The position numbers were made by a program, and so were the translations under genes. A stretch of 64,000 bases of DNA from Desertifilum tharense IPPAS B-1220 (GTDB taxonomy: Bacteria > Cyanobacteriota > Cyanobacteriia > Cyanobacteriales > Desertifilaceae): NCBI RefSeq assembly GCF_001746915.1, contig NZ_MJGC01000110.1:62001-126000 (forward strand), written 5' to 3'. Positions 9,838 to 18,018 of this stretch are shown one piece after another. A model generated the notes under the pieces. The model did not search any database and was not told the DNA's origin. It was given only the letters and a program-made list of their open reading frames with translations. Each line of letters opens with the position of its first letter. The first letter of the stretch is position 1.

Positions 9838-12800
9838 ATGTTCATCCTGGGAACAAATGGTCCTGATTTTCTCATGGGAGGAAATGGTCCAGACACCATT
9901 GATGGTCTAGCCGGTAACGACACAATTCGCGGTGGAAATCAAAATGATTCCCTACTAGGTAGTGAAGGCAACGATTCCATCCTCGGAGAAAATGGCGAAG
10001 ACATTTTACGGGGCGGACAAGGTAACGACATTCTCTACGGTGGTAACGGTCAAGATACCCTGTTTGGAGGCGATGGAGACGATACCCTCTACGGCGGTAA
10101 TGGCAAAGATAAACTGATTGGCGGTGCCGGGAACGACTACCTCTTTGGGGGAAACGGCAAAGATATCTTAATTGACGATGAAGCCAACGAAGAAAACTGC
10201 GTTGAAGGGGGTGAAGGTAACGACACCTGTATAGGCGGTAGTAAAGACGATACTGTTTTAGGTGGAGACGGTGACGATCTCTGTATCGGGGGTTCCGATG
10301 ACACCTTAGATGGGGGCGACGATGGGAATGACACCTGCATGGGCGGTACTGGAAACGATACCGTCATGGGTGGCAGTGGCGATGACCTCTGTATGGGAGG
10401 AGATGAAACCCTAGACGGCGGCGTTGATGACGGTGCAGACATGATTGATGGTGGCGCTGGCAGCGACACCTGCATGGGCGGTACTGGCGACGATACCGCA
10501 ATGGGCGGCGCTGGCGATGACACCGTAATGGGTGGCGACGGCGATGACATGTGTATGGGCGACACCGACGATGATGGCGGTACCGATGATGACGGTGCAG
10601 ACATGATCGATGGTGGCGCGGGTTCTGACACCTGTATGGGTGGTGGCGGCGACGATACCGCAATGGGCGGCGCTGGCGATGACACCGTAATGGGTGGCGA
10701 CGGCGATGACATGTGTATGGGCGACACCGACGATGATGGCGGTACCGATGATGACGGTGCAGACATGATTGACGGCGGTGCGGGTTCTGACACCTGTATG
10801 GGTGGCGGTGGCGACGATACCGCAATGGGCGGCGCTGGCGATGACACCGTAATGGGTGGCGACGGCGATGACATGTGCATGGGCGACACCGACGATGATG
10901 GCGGTACCGATGATGACGGTGCAGACATGATTGATGGTGGCGCGGGTTCTGACACCTGTATGGGTGGCGGTGGCGACGATACCGCAATGGGCGGCGCTGG
11001 CGATGACACCGTAATGGGTGGCGACGGCGATGACATGTGCATGGGCGACACCGATGCCGAGGGTGGCGACGATGATGGCACGGATGTGATTGACGGCGGC
11101 GCAGGTAATGACACCTGTATGGGTGGCGGTGGCGACGATACCGTGATGGGCGGCGACGGCGATGATACCTGTTTGGGGGGTGACGGTGACGACTCCATTG
11201 AGGGCGGCGCTGGCAATGACTCCATTGATGGCGGCGGACAAGGTGATACCCTCAGCGGGGGTGCTGGCGGCGATACAATTAGCGGCGGGATCTACTGCGA
11301 TGGTGGGGATGGCGACGACTCCCTCATTGGTGGCGAAGGTGAAGGTACGCTCATTGGGGGTGAAGGAACCGATGTCGTCTGTTACCGCACGGATGTTGAT
11401 TTATCGATTAATTTAGACGAGAAATCCGTTACCGGAAATGGCGTCAATAACCGCTTGGAAGGATTTGAACGCGTTATTGGCGGTGCGGGTAACGATACGA
11501 TCGTCTGCGAGACAGATGGTGGCATCACCTTAGATGGTGGTGCTGGGAATGATACCTTTGAGCTAGATGATAGCAGTGCTGTGGGTACTGTTATTGAAGA
11601 TGCCAGCGGTACCAATAGTCTGAATTTAGGCAATCTGACCTTAACGCTTGATAATGTCTTGCGGAATGGTAAGGATTTGGTGATTGACATCAATAAAAAT
11701 GGACAAATTGATGACACTGACCTGAAGATTGCGAATTTCTTTAATACGCCGAATAGCACGTTCTCCAATATTGGTAACTTAAATGGGGATGATGTGGTAG
11801 CGGCCCTCAATACTCCGCCAACGGCTGTTAATGATTCGGCAACAACGATTCTAGGAACTGCTGTCAATATTAATGTTTTGGCAAATGACACCGATCCTGA
11901 TGAGGGAGATGTGCTATCGATTGCGAGCTTTACTCAACCCACTAATGGAACGGTTGAGTTAAACAACAATAATACGCCTAATGACCCGACTGATGACTTC
12001 TTGGTCTATACGCCTGGGTCAAACTTTGTAGGGACGGATACGTTCACCTACATTGTCAGCGATGGTACGGTTCAGTCACAAGCCGCCCAAGTGACGATCG
12101 TGGTGAGTGCAACGTCTTCTCCTTCTCCTTCTCCTTCTCCGCGTCCGATTCCGCCTTTAACGCCAACGCCTGGTTCAACACCAACACCAACGCCAACGCC
12201 AGGAACGATTCAGGGAACGCCTGGAGATGATAATTTGATTGGCACTGAGGGCAATGACACCATTGATGGGGGTGCAGGAAATGACGCAATTCTGGGCTTG
12301 CAAGGGGATGATAGTCTCCTTGGGGGTGCTGGCAATGATGCGATTAATGGCAACCAGGGTGCAGATACGATTGATGGCGGATCTGGCGATGATGTGTTGC
12401 TGGGTGGTAAGGGCGATGACAGCATCCTTGGTGGCGAAGGGAATGATGTCCTGGCTGGCAATAATGGTAACGATATCTTAGAGGGCGGTGCTGGCAATGA
12501 TATTCTCTTTGGCAATCGCGGTAACGATATCTTAAGAGGTGGGGAGGGTGACGATCTCCTCTACGGCGGCAGAGGGAATGATATTCTCTTTGGGGGCGCT
12601 GGTAATGATACTCTTGTGGGCGATCGCGCTCAGGATATCCTTTACGGAGGTTCTGGAAATGATATCTTTGTTTTACGCCTAGAGGGGGCACCGAACGATC
12701 CAGCCGAAGCGGATGTAATCCAAGATTATGAAGCTGGAGATCGTATTGGTCTGACAGGCGGCCTCACTGTTCAAGATTTAGCATTCCTGACGGCGGTTGG

Positions 12801-12906
12801 CAATACGGTGATTACGGTTGCTAGCACGGGGACGGTTCTCGGAGTGGTTCTAGGGGCTTCACCCCAAGACCTGAGTTTTGTTTCGGTCGATGTGGGGGTC
12901 ATTTAG
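9838..12906 (+). CDS. RTX calcium-binding protein 2 with Cys/Met-rich repeats and a cadherin-like domain, 1022 aa
   Basis: The ATG at 9838 has AAGGAG about ten bases upstream; a TTG at 9814 would place this site inside the gene, so it is rejected. Order: canonical RTX repeats (1-115), Cys/Met-rich RTX repeats (about 120-460, with DTCMGG, DTAMGG, DTVMGG, DMCMGD), RTX (460-560), an EF-hand/dockerin-like loop (DINKNGQIDDTDLKI, near 625), a cadherin/Big_9-like domain (AVNDSATT ... DTFTYIVSDG, about 660-760), a Pro/Ser/Thr linker, RTX repeats (about 800-940) and the C-terminal module (IFVLR, IGLTGGLT). About 18 cysteines all fall in residues 120-560. There is no signal peptide. It is probably exported and Ca2+-binding; the function is unknown. 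Confidence 0.93.
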   Translation: MFILGTNGPDFLMGGNGPDTIDGLAGNDTIRGGNQNDSLLGSEGNDSILGENGEDILRGGQGNDILYGGNGQDTLFGGDGDDTLYGGNGKDKLIGGAGNDYLFGGNGKDILIDDEANEENCVEGGEGNDTCIGGSKDDTVLGGDGDDLCIGGSDDTLDGGDDGNDTCMGGTGNDTVMGGSGDDLCMGGDETLDGGVDDGADMIDGGAGSDTCMGGTGDDTAMGGAGDDTVMGGDGDDMCMGDTDDDGGTDDDGADMIDGGAGSDTCMGGGGDDTAMGGAGDDTVMGGDGDDMCMGDTDDDGGTDDDGADMIDGGAGSDTCMGGGGDDTAMGGAGDDTVMGGDGDDMCMGDTDDDGGTDDDGADMIDGGAGSDTCMGGGGDDTAMGGAGDDTVMGGDGDDMCMGDTDAEGGDDDGTDVIDGGAGNDTCMGGGGDDTVMGGDGDDTCLGGDGDDSIEGGAGNDSIDGGGQGDTLSGGAGGDTISGGIYCDGGDGDDSLIGGEGEGTLIGGEGTDVVCYRTDVDLSINLDEKSVTGNGVNNRLEGFERVIGGAGNDTIVCETDGGITLDGGAGNDTFELDDSSAVGTVIEDASGTNSLNLGNLTLTLDNVLRNGKDLVIDINKNGQIDDTDLKIANFFNTPNSTFSNIGNLNGDDVVAALNTPPTAVNDSATTILGTAVNINVLANDTDPDEGDVLSIASFTQPTNGTVELNNNNTPNDPTDDFLVYTPGSNFVGTDTFTYIVSDGTVQSQAAQVTIVVSATSSPSPSPSPRPIPPLTPTPGSTPTPTPTPGTIQGTPGDDNLIGTEGNDTIDGGAGNDAILGLQGDDSLLGGAGNDAINGNQGADTIDGGSGDDVLLGGKGDDSILGGEGNDVLAGNNGNDILEGGAGNDILFGNRGNDILRGGEGDDLLYGGRGNDILFGGAGNDTLVGDRAQDILYGGSGNDIFVLRLEGAPNDPAEADVIQDYEAGDRIGLTGGLTVQDLAFLTAVGNTVITVASTGTVLGVVLGASPQDLSFVSVDVGVI
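10432..11046 (+). repeat. 162-bp tandem repeat inside RTX gene 2, about 3.8 copies
   Basis: Units start at 10432, 10594, 10756 and 10918, each encoding 54 residues that begin GADMIDGGAGSDTCMGG and end DTDDDGGTDDD; the last copy diverges after MCMGDTD. Copies are nearly identical in DNA, differing by scattered synonymous changes and TGTG/GGGG, which implies recent duplication or gene conversion. Each unit encodes two Cys and six Met. Confidence 0.95.
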
Positions 12907-12956
12907 ATCCGCAATCAAACGAATGAGCTAGATTAAAGCTCATCACTGATTTTGGA

Positions 12957-13011
12957 GGGCGATCGCGCAGGTGTTAAGATTTCGATCTAAACGCTAGAGC
13001 GATCGCCCTTT
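12957..13011 (+). terminator. HIP1-palindrome terminator after RTX gene 2
   Basis: GGGCGATCGC (12957-12966) pairs with GCGATCGCCC (12999-13008), followed by only TTT. It has the same design as the hairpin after RTX gene 1, with a longer loop and weaker U-run, so termination may be partial and the kinase at 13039 may be partly cotranscribed. Confidence 0.6.
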
Positions 13012-13038
13012 GCTTTACTCGCACTTCCCAACAAACTC

Positions 13039-14340
13039 ATGACTTGGCAACCTGGTTACTCGTTATTAGAAGGAAAATACATTATTGAACAATCCTTGGG
13101 AAAAGGTGGATTTGGGATTACTTATTTAGCCCGCGATCGCTCTGGACAGCAGGTCACGATTAAAACGCTTAATGATAAGGTTCAAAATCGCTCGGACTTT
13201 GCTAAATGCCAGCAAGATTTTCTCAATGAAGCGTTGCGGCTTGCAAAGTGTTCTCACCCCCACATTGTTCGAGTTGAAGAACTGATTCAGCACGAGTCCC
13301 TGTGGTGTATCGTCATGGAGTATGTGGACGGCGTTAATTTAGCCCGCTTGACGCAAGAACGCGGGCCGTTACCCGAAGCGGATGCGCTGCACTATATTCG
13401 CCAAATTGGGGATGCCCTGCAACTGGTTCACCAGCAAGGATTTTTACATCGCGATATCAAACCCCTGAATATTATTGTGCGGACAGACCAAGCCCATGCT
13501 GTTCTAATTGACTTTGGCATGGCCCGCAAATTTATTCCCAATTTGACCCAAGTCCATACTGAGTACGTGACGCGAGGGTTTGCCCCTATTGAACAATACG
13601 ATCGGCGATCGCTGCGCGGGGCCTATACCGATGTTTATGGACTGGCGGCTACCCTTTACGCGCTACTGACGAATCAGGTACCGGAAGCTTCGGTTCTGCG
13701 CGATCGCAGTTGGAATAAATACAAAGAAGATTCGCTGATTCCCCCGCAACAACTGAATCCGCAAATGAGCGATCGCCTCAACCAAGCCATTCTCACGGGG
13801 ATGGCCCTCGAACCCGAAGACCGTCCCCAATCCATTGCTGAATGGTTAGAGTTATTAGAGCATGATGCGTCTTTCCCCCTAGCCCAGATTGCCACCTCCC
13901 TGACCCCTCAATGGCGTTCGGCTGTAGGATTAGACTATACTCGACTGCGCGAACTCCTTGCCCAAGGTCAATGGCAGGCCGCTGATGAAGAGACCAGCGA
14001 TCTGATGCTGCAAATTCAAGACCGCGAACAGGAAGGACGGCTAACAGAAGAAGATGTCCGCAAATTTCCCTGTCGCGACTTACGGATTATCGATCGACTG
14101 TGGATCGAACAGAGTCAAGGTCACTTTGGCTTCAGCCTGCAAAATCGGATTTGGCGCAAAGTTAATAAAGACTATCAAGAATTTGGCAACCAGGTGGGCT
14201 GGTGCGTGGGTAACTCCTGGTTGCCCTACACTAAACTTACCTTTACCCTAACGGCTCCTCAAGGTCATCTCCCCAGTTGGGGACGCCGAGGCCGACTTTG
14301 GCCGCTCCTCGGATCGCGACTGAGAAAGTGCGGACTTTAA
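13039..14340 (+). CDS. Serine/threonine protein kinase fused to a C-terminal GUN4 domain
   Basis: 433 aa. The Hanks-type kinase domain (about residues 8-275) has the glycine loop GKGGFGITY, the ATP lysine in VTIKTL, the catalytic HRDIKPLN and the metal-binding DFG (LIDFGMAR), so it should be active. After a short linker, residues about 295-415 are a GUN4 domain (LRELLAQGQWQAADEET, FPCRDLRIIDRLW, GHFGFSLQNRIW); GUN4 proteins bind tetrapyrroles and activate Mg-chelatase. No membrane segment is present. Kinase-GUN4 fusions occur in cyanobacteria; the domain may act as a ligand sensor rather than in chlorophyll synthesis. It sits between two RTX genes, and regulation of them is only inferred from position. 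Confidence 0.92.
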   Translation: MTWQPGYSLLEGKYIIEQSLGKGGFGITYLARDRSGQQVTIKTLNDKVQNRSDFAKCQQDFLNEALRLAKCSHPHIVRVEELIQHESLWCIVMEYVDGVNLARLTQERGPLPEADALHYIRQIGDALQLVHQQGFLHRDIKPLNIIVRTDQAHAVLIDFGMARKFIPNLTQVHTEYVTRGFAPIEQYDRRSLRGAYTDVYGLAATLYALLTNQVPEASVLRDRSWNKYKEDSLIPPQQLNPQMSDRLNQAILTGMALEPEDRPQSIAEWLELLEHDASFPLAQIATSLTPQWRSAVGLDYTRLRELLAQGQWQAADEETSDLMLQIQDREQEGRLTEEDVRKFPCRDLRIIDRLWIEQSQGHFGFSLQNRIWRKVNKDYQEFGNQVGWCVGNSWLPYTKLTFTLTAPQGHLPSWGRRGRLWPLLGSRLRKCGL

Positions 14341-15050
14341 ACTTCCGGTGAAGTAAAATTGATACAATCTTTAAAGAGTTTTAAGGAACAACGCCTCCGT
14401 TTAGGCGTCTGGGAGGGTTGAAACTTCTCGAAGTTCTCTCAGTTCAAGAGATGGAGATTGACAGGAAGCGAAAGTTTCCTGGCTTTTTAATGAGTTAATT
14501 GCGTTCAGCATTACTCCTTCTAAATCTCCTCAACTTGTTGTCCATAATAACCTAATATCGCTTAAAAGTAATATTAGGAAACTCGTTACTATTTATATTT
14601 TTTTGCCACCACTTGTAGGTTTTTAAATCTGCAAGCCTAGGGTTACTTTAACTTTTTTGAGCTTTTAACGAATTGAATAAGTCAGATTTTTAAACAAGTC
14701 ATTAAAGAAACCTTGAAGTTGGTTAATTATATTGACATTAAACCTCTGTAAAAGGTATGTTAAAAAAACTCTTTACCTTGGTGAATGTGTCGCATTTTCA
14801 GGCTTAATCAGCCCGGTTCCAATTGCGATCGCACTCTTTAAACCTCTGATTTTGATTGTTTCCCTTCCTTGTTTGATATAAAAAACTGGCTAGAACATTA
14901 ACCTGAGAGTCCTTCTCAACTTAAGCAGTGTCATAGATTTTTTGGGGCAGCCTATTCTATTAAGCTGGTCGTTTTACCAATTCCAAAAATCTCTATTTAC
15001 CAGTGCGTCTCTCAAGGTTTATGTCGTTTTAGCAGAGGAATTTGAGCGCT
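14341..15050. other. 710-base gap before RTX gene 3
   Basis: The first 150 bases carry several hairpins, listed separately. The remainder is AT-rich with a HIP1 site near 14826 and no coding-like ORF; it ends in AGAGGAA at 15034-15040, the ribosome binding site for the ATG at 15051. A long, structured 5' leader for RTX gene 3 is likely. Confidence 0.5.
14390..14488 (+). terminator. Hairpin cluster ending in a U-rich terminator
   Basis: Three consecutive stems: ACGCCTccgtttAGGCGT (14390-14407), AACTTCtcGAAGTT (about 14423-14436) and CAGGAAgcgaaagtTTCCTG (about 14462-14481), followed by GCTTTTTAA. The last stem fits the terminator of the kinase gene. The preceding stems could belong to a processed 3' RNA or a separate small RNA. 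Confidence 0.5.
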
Positions 15051-17891
15051 ATGGATGTACTGGACTTGGAATACGTTCGTGAAGAGTATCGATTTGTTCT
15101 ATCCGACTATTACGGACTCGCCGTAGAAGAACTTAGCGACGACCAAGTAGAATCCTTTGCAACTGAATTTAAACTGACTTCCAACCCTGAAGACGTAATT
15201 TTTGCAACAAATAAAGATCCAAACGATCCTTGCGTTTGTCCCACTACAGGCACCGATGGTAACAACCGCATCATTGGTGGCAGCGGCAACAATACCCTGA
15301 TTGGCGGTAAAGGTAACGATACCCTGATTGGCGGCGATGGCGACGACCTATTAATCGGAGGTGTCCGTCGTTCAGGCAATGGAAATTCCGATTCCAATGA
15401 TAGTGGCAACGGTGCCGGTAACGGAAACTCTGATTCCAGCAATAGTAGCAGCGGACTTGGAAGCGGAGACTCCAATTCCGGCGATGATTCAGGTTTATCT
15501 GGGGGAATGTCCGGTGGCGATAAAGACACCGATGATGGTGACAACCTCCTGGTTGGCGGTAAAGGCAACGACACCTGTATCGGCGGAGATGGAAAAGATA
15601 CCCTCATCGGTGGGGAAGGCAATGACTCCCTCGTTGGCGGTAAAGGTGATGACTTGCTCATCGGTGGCAAACCCGGTTCTCTCATCTCCGGCTTTGATAG
15701 CAATGATTCCGGAGACGATTCCGGCGATAGCAACTCCGGTGTAGATAACGGCGACTCCGGCATCGATGGCAGCGATGGTAACAATACCCTTGATGGCGGC
15801 GATGGCAACGATACCTGTATCGGCGGCAACGGTGACGACTCCCTCATCGGCGGCAAGGGTGATGACTCCCTAGTGGGTGGCGATGGCGATGACACCTGTG
15901 TCGGTGGCGACGGGAAAGACACCATTATCGGTGGCAACGGCGATGATAGCTGCATCGGCGGCAATGGCGATGACTCCATTGATGGCGGTGCGGGAGATGA
16001 CACCCTCGATGGTGGAGATGGTAACGATACCTGCATCGGCGGCGAAGGCAGCGACTACATCAAAGGAGGTAAGGGCGATGACTTGCTGATTGGCGGCAAG
16101 ATGCCCAAATCTGGCGATAGTGGTGACTCTGGTATGGATTCCGGTGCCGATTCTGGCATGGATTCCGGCATGGATGGCAGCGACGGCAATAACACCCTGG
16201 ATGGTGGAGACGGTAACGACACTTGCATTGGCGGAGATGGAGACGATTCCATTGATGGCGGTGCTGGCGATGACTCCCTCGTCGGTGGAGATGGCAACGA
16301 TACCTGTCTCGGCGGTGAGGGTAATGACACCATTGTGGGTGGCGACGGCGATAACTCCTTAGATGGCGGTGCTGGCGATGATAGTTGCGTTGGCGGTAGT
16401 GGCAACGACACCATTATGGGTGGCGATGGTAACGATACCTGTATTGGCGGCGATGGCGACGACTCCATCATGGGTGGCGATGGCGATGACTACCTAGACG
16501 GTGGCAGCGGTAACAACACGCTCTATGGTGGCGCAGGTAACGATACCCTAACGGGAGGCGTTTACTGCGATGGTGGCGATGGCGATGACTTCATCCTGGG
16601 GGGTGGCGAAGGCGAATCCACCATTATTGGGGGTGCAGGTATCGATACGCTTTGCTACCACGATGTTACGGCTGGGGTGAACATTAACCTGTCGATTGGG
16701 ATTTCTATCGGTGTAGGCTTCCAGAACGTTATCAGTGGTTTCCAAACGGTCATCGGTTCTGAATTTGATGACACGATTACCGTTGGCGATGAACCTGTGA
16801 CGATTGTTGGAGGTGCGGGTAACGATACTTACATTCTCACTGCTGAAAATGCGGCTGGCACTTGCATTAAAGATGACGATGGCGTTAATAACATTGAGAT
16901 TGAAGGGGTAACGCTCACCTCCGATAAACTACTGCGGGATGGTCAAAATCTTGTGGTTGACCTCAACGGTAATGGAGTGGTTGACGCCGGAGATTTAACG
17001 ATTGTTGACTTCTTCAATAAACCCGTGGGTAGCCTATTCAGCAATATTGGCAACCTAACGGCTAGCGATATTCAACAGGTCTTCCCAACGCCTGCACCAA
17101 GTCCGCGTCCAATCCCGACGATTCCCCCAAGTCCGGGTACGGGTGGAGAAACGCCTGCGGAGGATGATGACGAACTTGAAGGCGAACGGATTGAAGTCAC
17201 CTCACCCGGTCAAGTCATTTTTGGAACGCGCGGTAAGGATACGATTATTGGCAGCAATGGCAATGATGTCATCTTTGGCTTGCAAGGTCGGGATAGTATC
17301 CTGGGTGGCGATGGCGATGACATTATTTTTGGCAACCAAGGCCGCGATACGATTGACGGCGGTGCTGGAAATGACATTATCTTTGGCGGTAAGGGGAACG
17401 ATAGTCTCCTAGGCGGTGACGGCGATGACCTCTTAGCGGGGGATAATGGCAACGATACCCTAATGGGCGGTAGCGGCAATGACACCCTGTTTGGCTGCCA
17501 AGGTAATGACCTGTTAATGGCGGGTTCTGGAGATAATCTCCTGTTTGGTGGCAAGGGGAATGATACGCTGATGGGCGGTTCTGGCGATGATACGCTGTTT
17601 GGCGATCGCGGTCGCAACCTGTTGATCGGCGGATCGGGTCGCGATACCTTTGTATTGCGTGCGGATCTGGCTTCCCCCAGTCAGGCCCAAGTCGATACGA
17701 TTCAAGATTATGATGCGGCGGTTGATGTGATTGGCTTGACGGGAGGCTTAACAGCAAGCGACCTCAACTTGACCGTACAGGATGGCAATACGTTGATTAG
17801 CGTCGCGAGTACGGGCAACCATTTAGGCTTGGTTCTCGGCATTACGGCAGATCAACTGAGCTTTACCAGCGTGGGTATTCCTACGTTCTAA
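15051..17891 (+). CDS. RTX calcium-binding protein 3 with Cys-bearing repeats and Ser/Asp-rich linkers, 946 aa
   Basis: The ATG at 15051 is chosen because AGAGGAA lies ten bases upstream; an in-frame TTG at 15042 is too close to that site. Order: an acidic N-terminal domain of about 60 residues not found in its paralogs (DVLDLEYVREEYRFVLSDYY) ending in PCVCP; RTX repeats with DTCIGG/DSCVGG rows, interrupted by three Ser/Asp/Gly-rich linkers (about residues 104-166, 206-243, 350-380); an EF-hand/dockerin-like loop (DLNGNGVVDAGDLTI, near 642); a short Pro linker; RTX repeats (about 720-860); and the shared C-terminal module (TFVLR, IGLTGGLT). About 15 cysteines. No signal peptide. Probably a type I-secreted surface or extracellular protein. 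Confidence 0.92.
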   Translation: MDVLDLEYVREEYRFVLSDYYGLAVEELSDDQVESFATEFKLTSNPEDVIFATNKDPNDPCVCPTTGTDGNNRIIGGSGNNTLIGGKGNDTLIGGDGDDLLIGGVRRSGNGNSDSNDSGNGAGNGNSDSSNSSSGLGSGDSNSGDDSGLSGGMSGGDKDTDDGDNLLVGGKGNDTCIGGDGKDTLIGGEGNDSLVGGKGDDLLIGGKPGSLISGFDSNDSGDDSGDSNSGVDNGDSGIDGSDGNNTLDGGDGNDTCIGGNGDDSLIGGKGDDSLVGGDGDDTCVGGDGKDTIIGGNGDDSCIGGNGDDSIDGGAGDDTLDGGDGNDTCIGGEGSDYIKGGKGDDLLIGGKMPKSGDSGDSGMDSGADSGMDSGMDGSDGNNTLDGGDGNDTCIGGDGDDSIDGGAGDDSLVGGDGNDTCLGGEGNDTIVGGDGDNSLDGGAGDDSCVGGSGNDTIMGGDGNDTCIGGDGDDSIMGGDGDDYLDGGSGNNTLYGGAGNDTLTGGVYCDGGDGDDFILGGGEGESTIIGGAGIDTLCYHDVTAGVNINLSIGISIGVGFQNVISGFQTVIGSEFDDTITVGDEPVTIVGGAGNDTYILTAENAAGTCIKDDDGVNNIEIEGVTLTSDKLLRDGQNLVVDLNGNGVVDAGDLTIVDFFNKPVGSLFSNIGNLTASDIQQVFPTPAPSPRPIPTIPPSPGTGGETPAEDDDELEGERIEVTSPGQVIFGTRGKDTIIGSNGNDVIFGLQGRDSILGGDGDDIIFGNQGRDTIDGGAGNDIIFGGKGNDSLLGGDGDDLLAGDNGNDTLMGGSGNDTLFGCQGNDLLMAGSGDNLLFGGKGNDTLMGGSGDDTLFGDRGRNLLIGGSGRDTFVLRADLASPSQAQVDTIQDYDAAVDVIGLTGGLTASDLNLTVQDGNTLISVASTGNHLGLVLGITADQLSFTSVGIPTF

Positions 17892-17999
17892 GGGAATCTA
17901 ACGGTTGCGGGTGTCTTCGGACGCTCGCAGCCTGTTTGAGTGCATCAGCCAATTCAACAACGCTAAATCCTACTTAAGATAGAGGAGTGATACGCGATT

Positions 18000-18017
18000 A
18001 TGTGCAGGTTGATTTGA
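18000..18017 (+). promoter_or_regulatory. Five-codon upstream ORF before the WD40 gene
   Basis: AGAGGAG at 17981-17987 is the best ribosome binding site in this gap, but the ATG it serves (18000) opens only MCRLI before a TGA at 18015. The WD40 frame begins one base later, at 18019. This suggests translational coupling or attenuation, or else that the true WD40 start is elsewhere. Confidence 0.4.
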
Positions 18018-18018
18018 A

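Noticed and set aside
10432..11046. CRISPR array
   Set aside because: The 162-bp units are contiguous with no spacers and are translated in frame as RTX repeats.
10137..11241. Long reverse-strand open frames (up to 362 codons) across the RTX repeats
   Set aside because: They mirror the GGxGxD codon pattern of the true gene; the predicted proteins are Pro/Ser or Val/Ala monotony and lack starts with ribosome binding sites.
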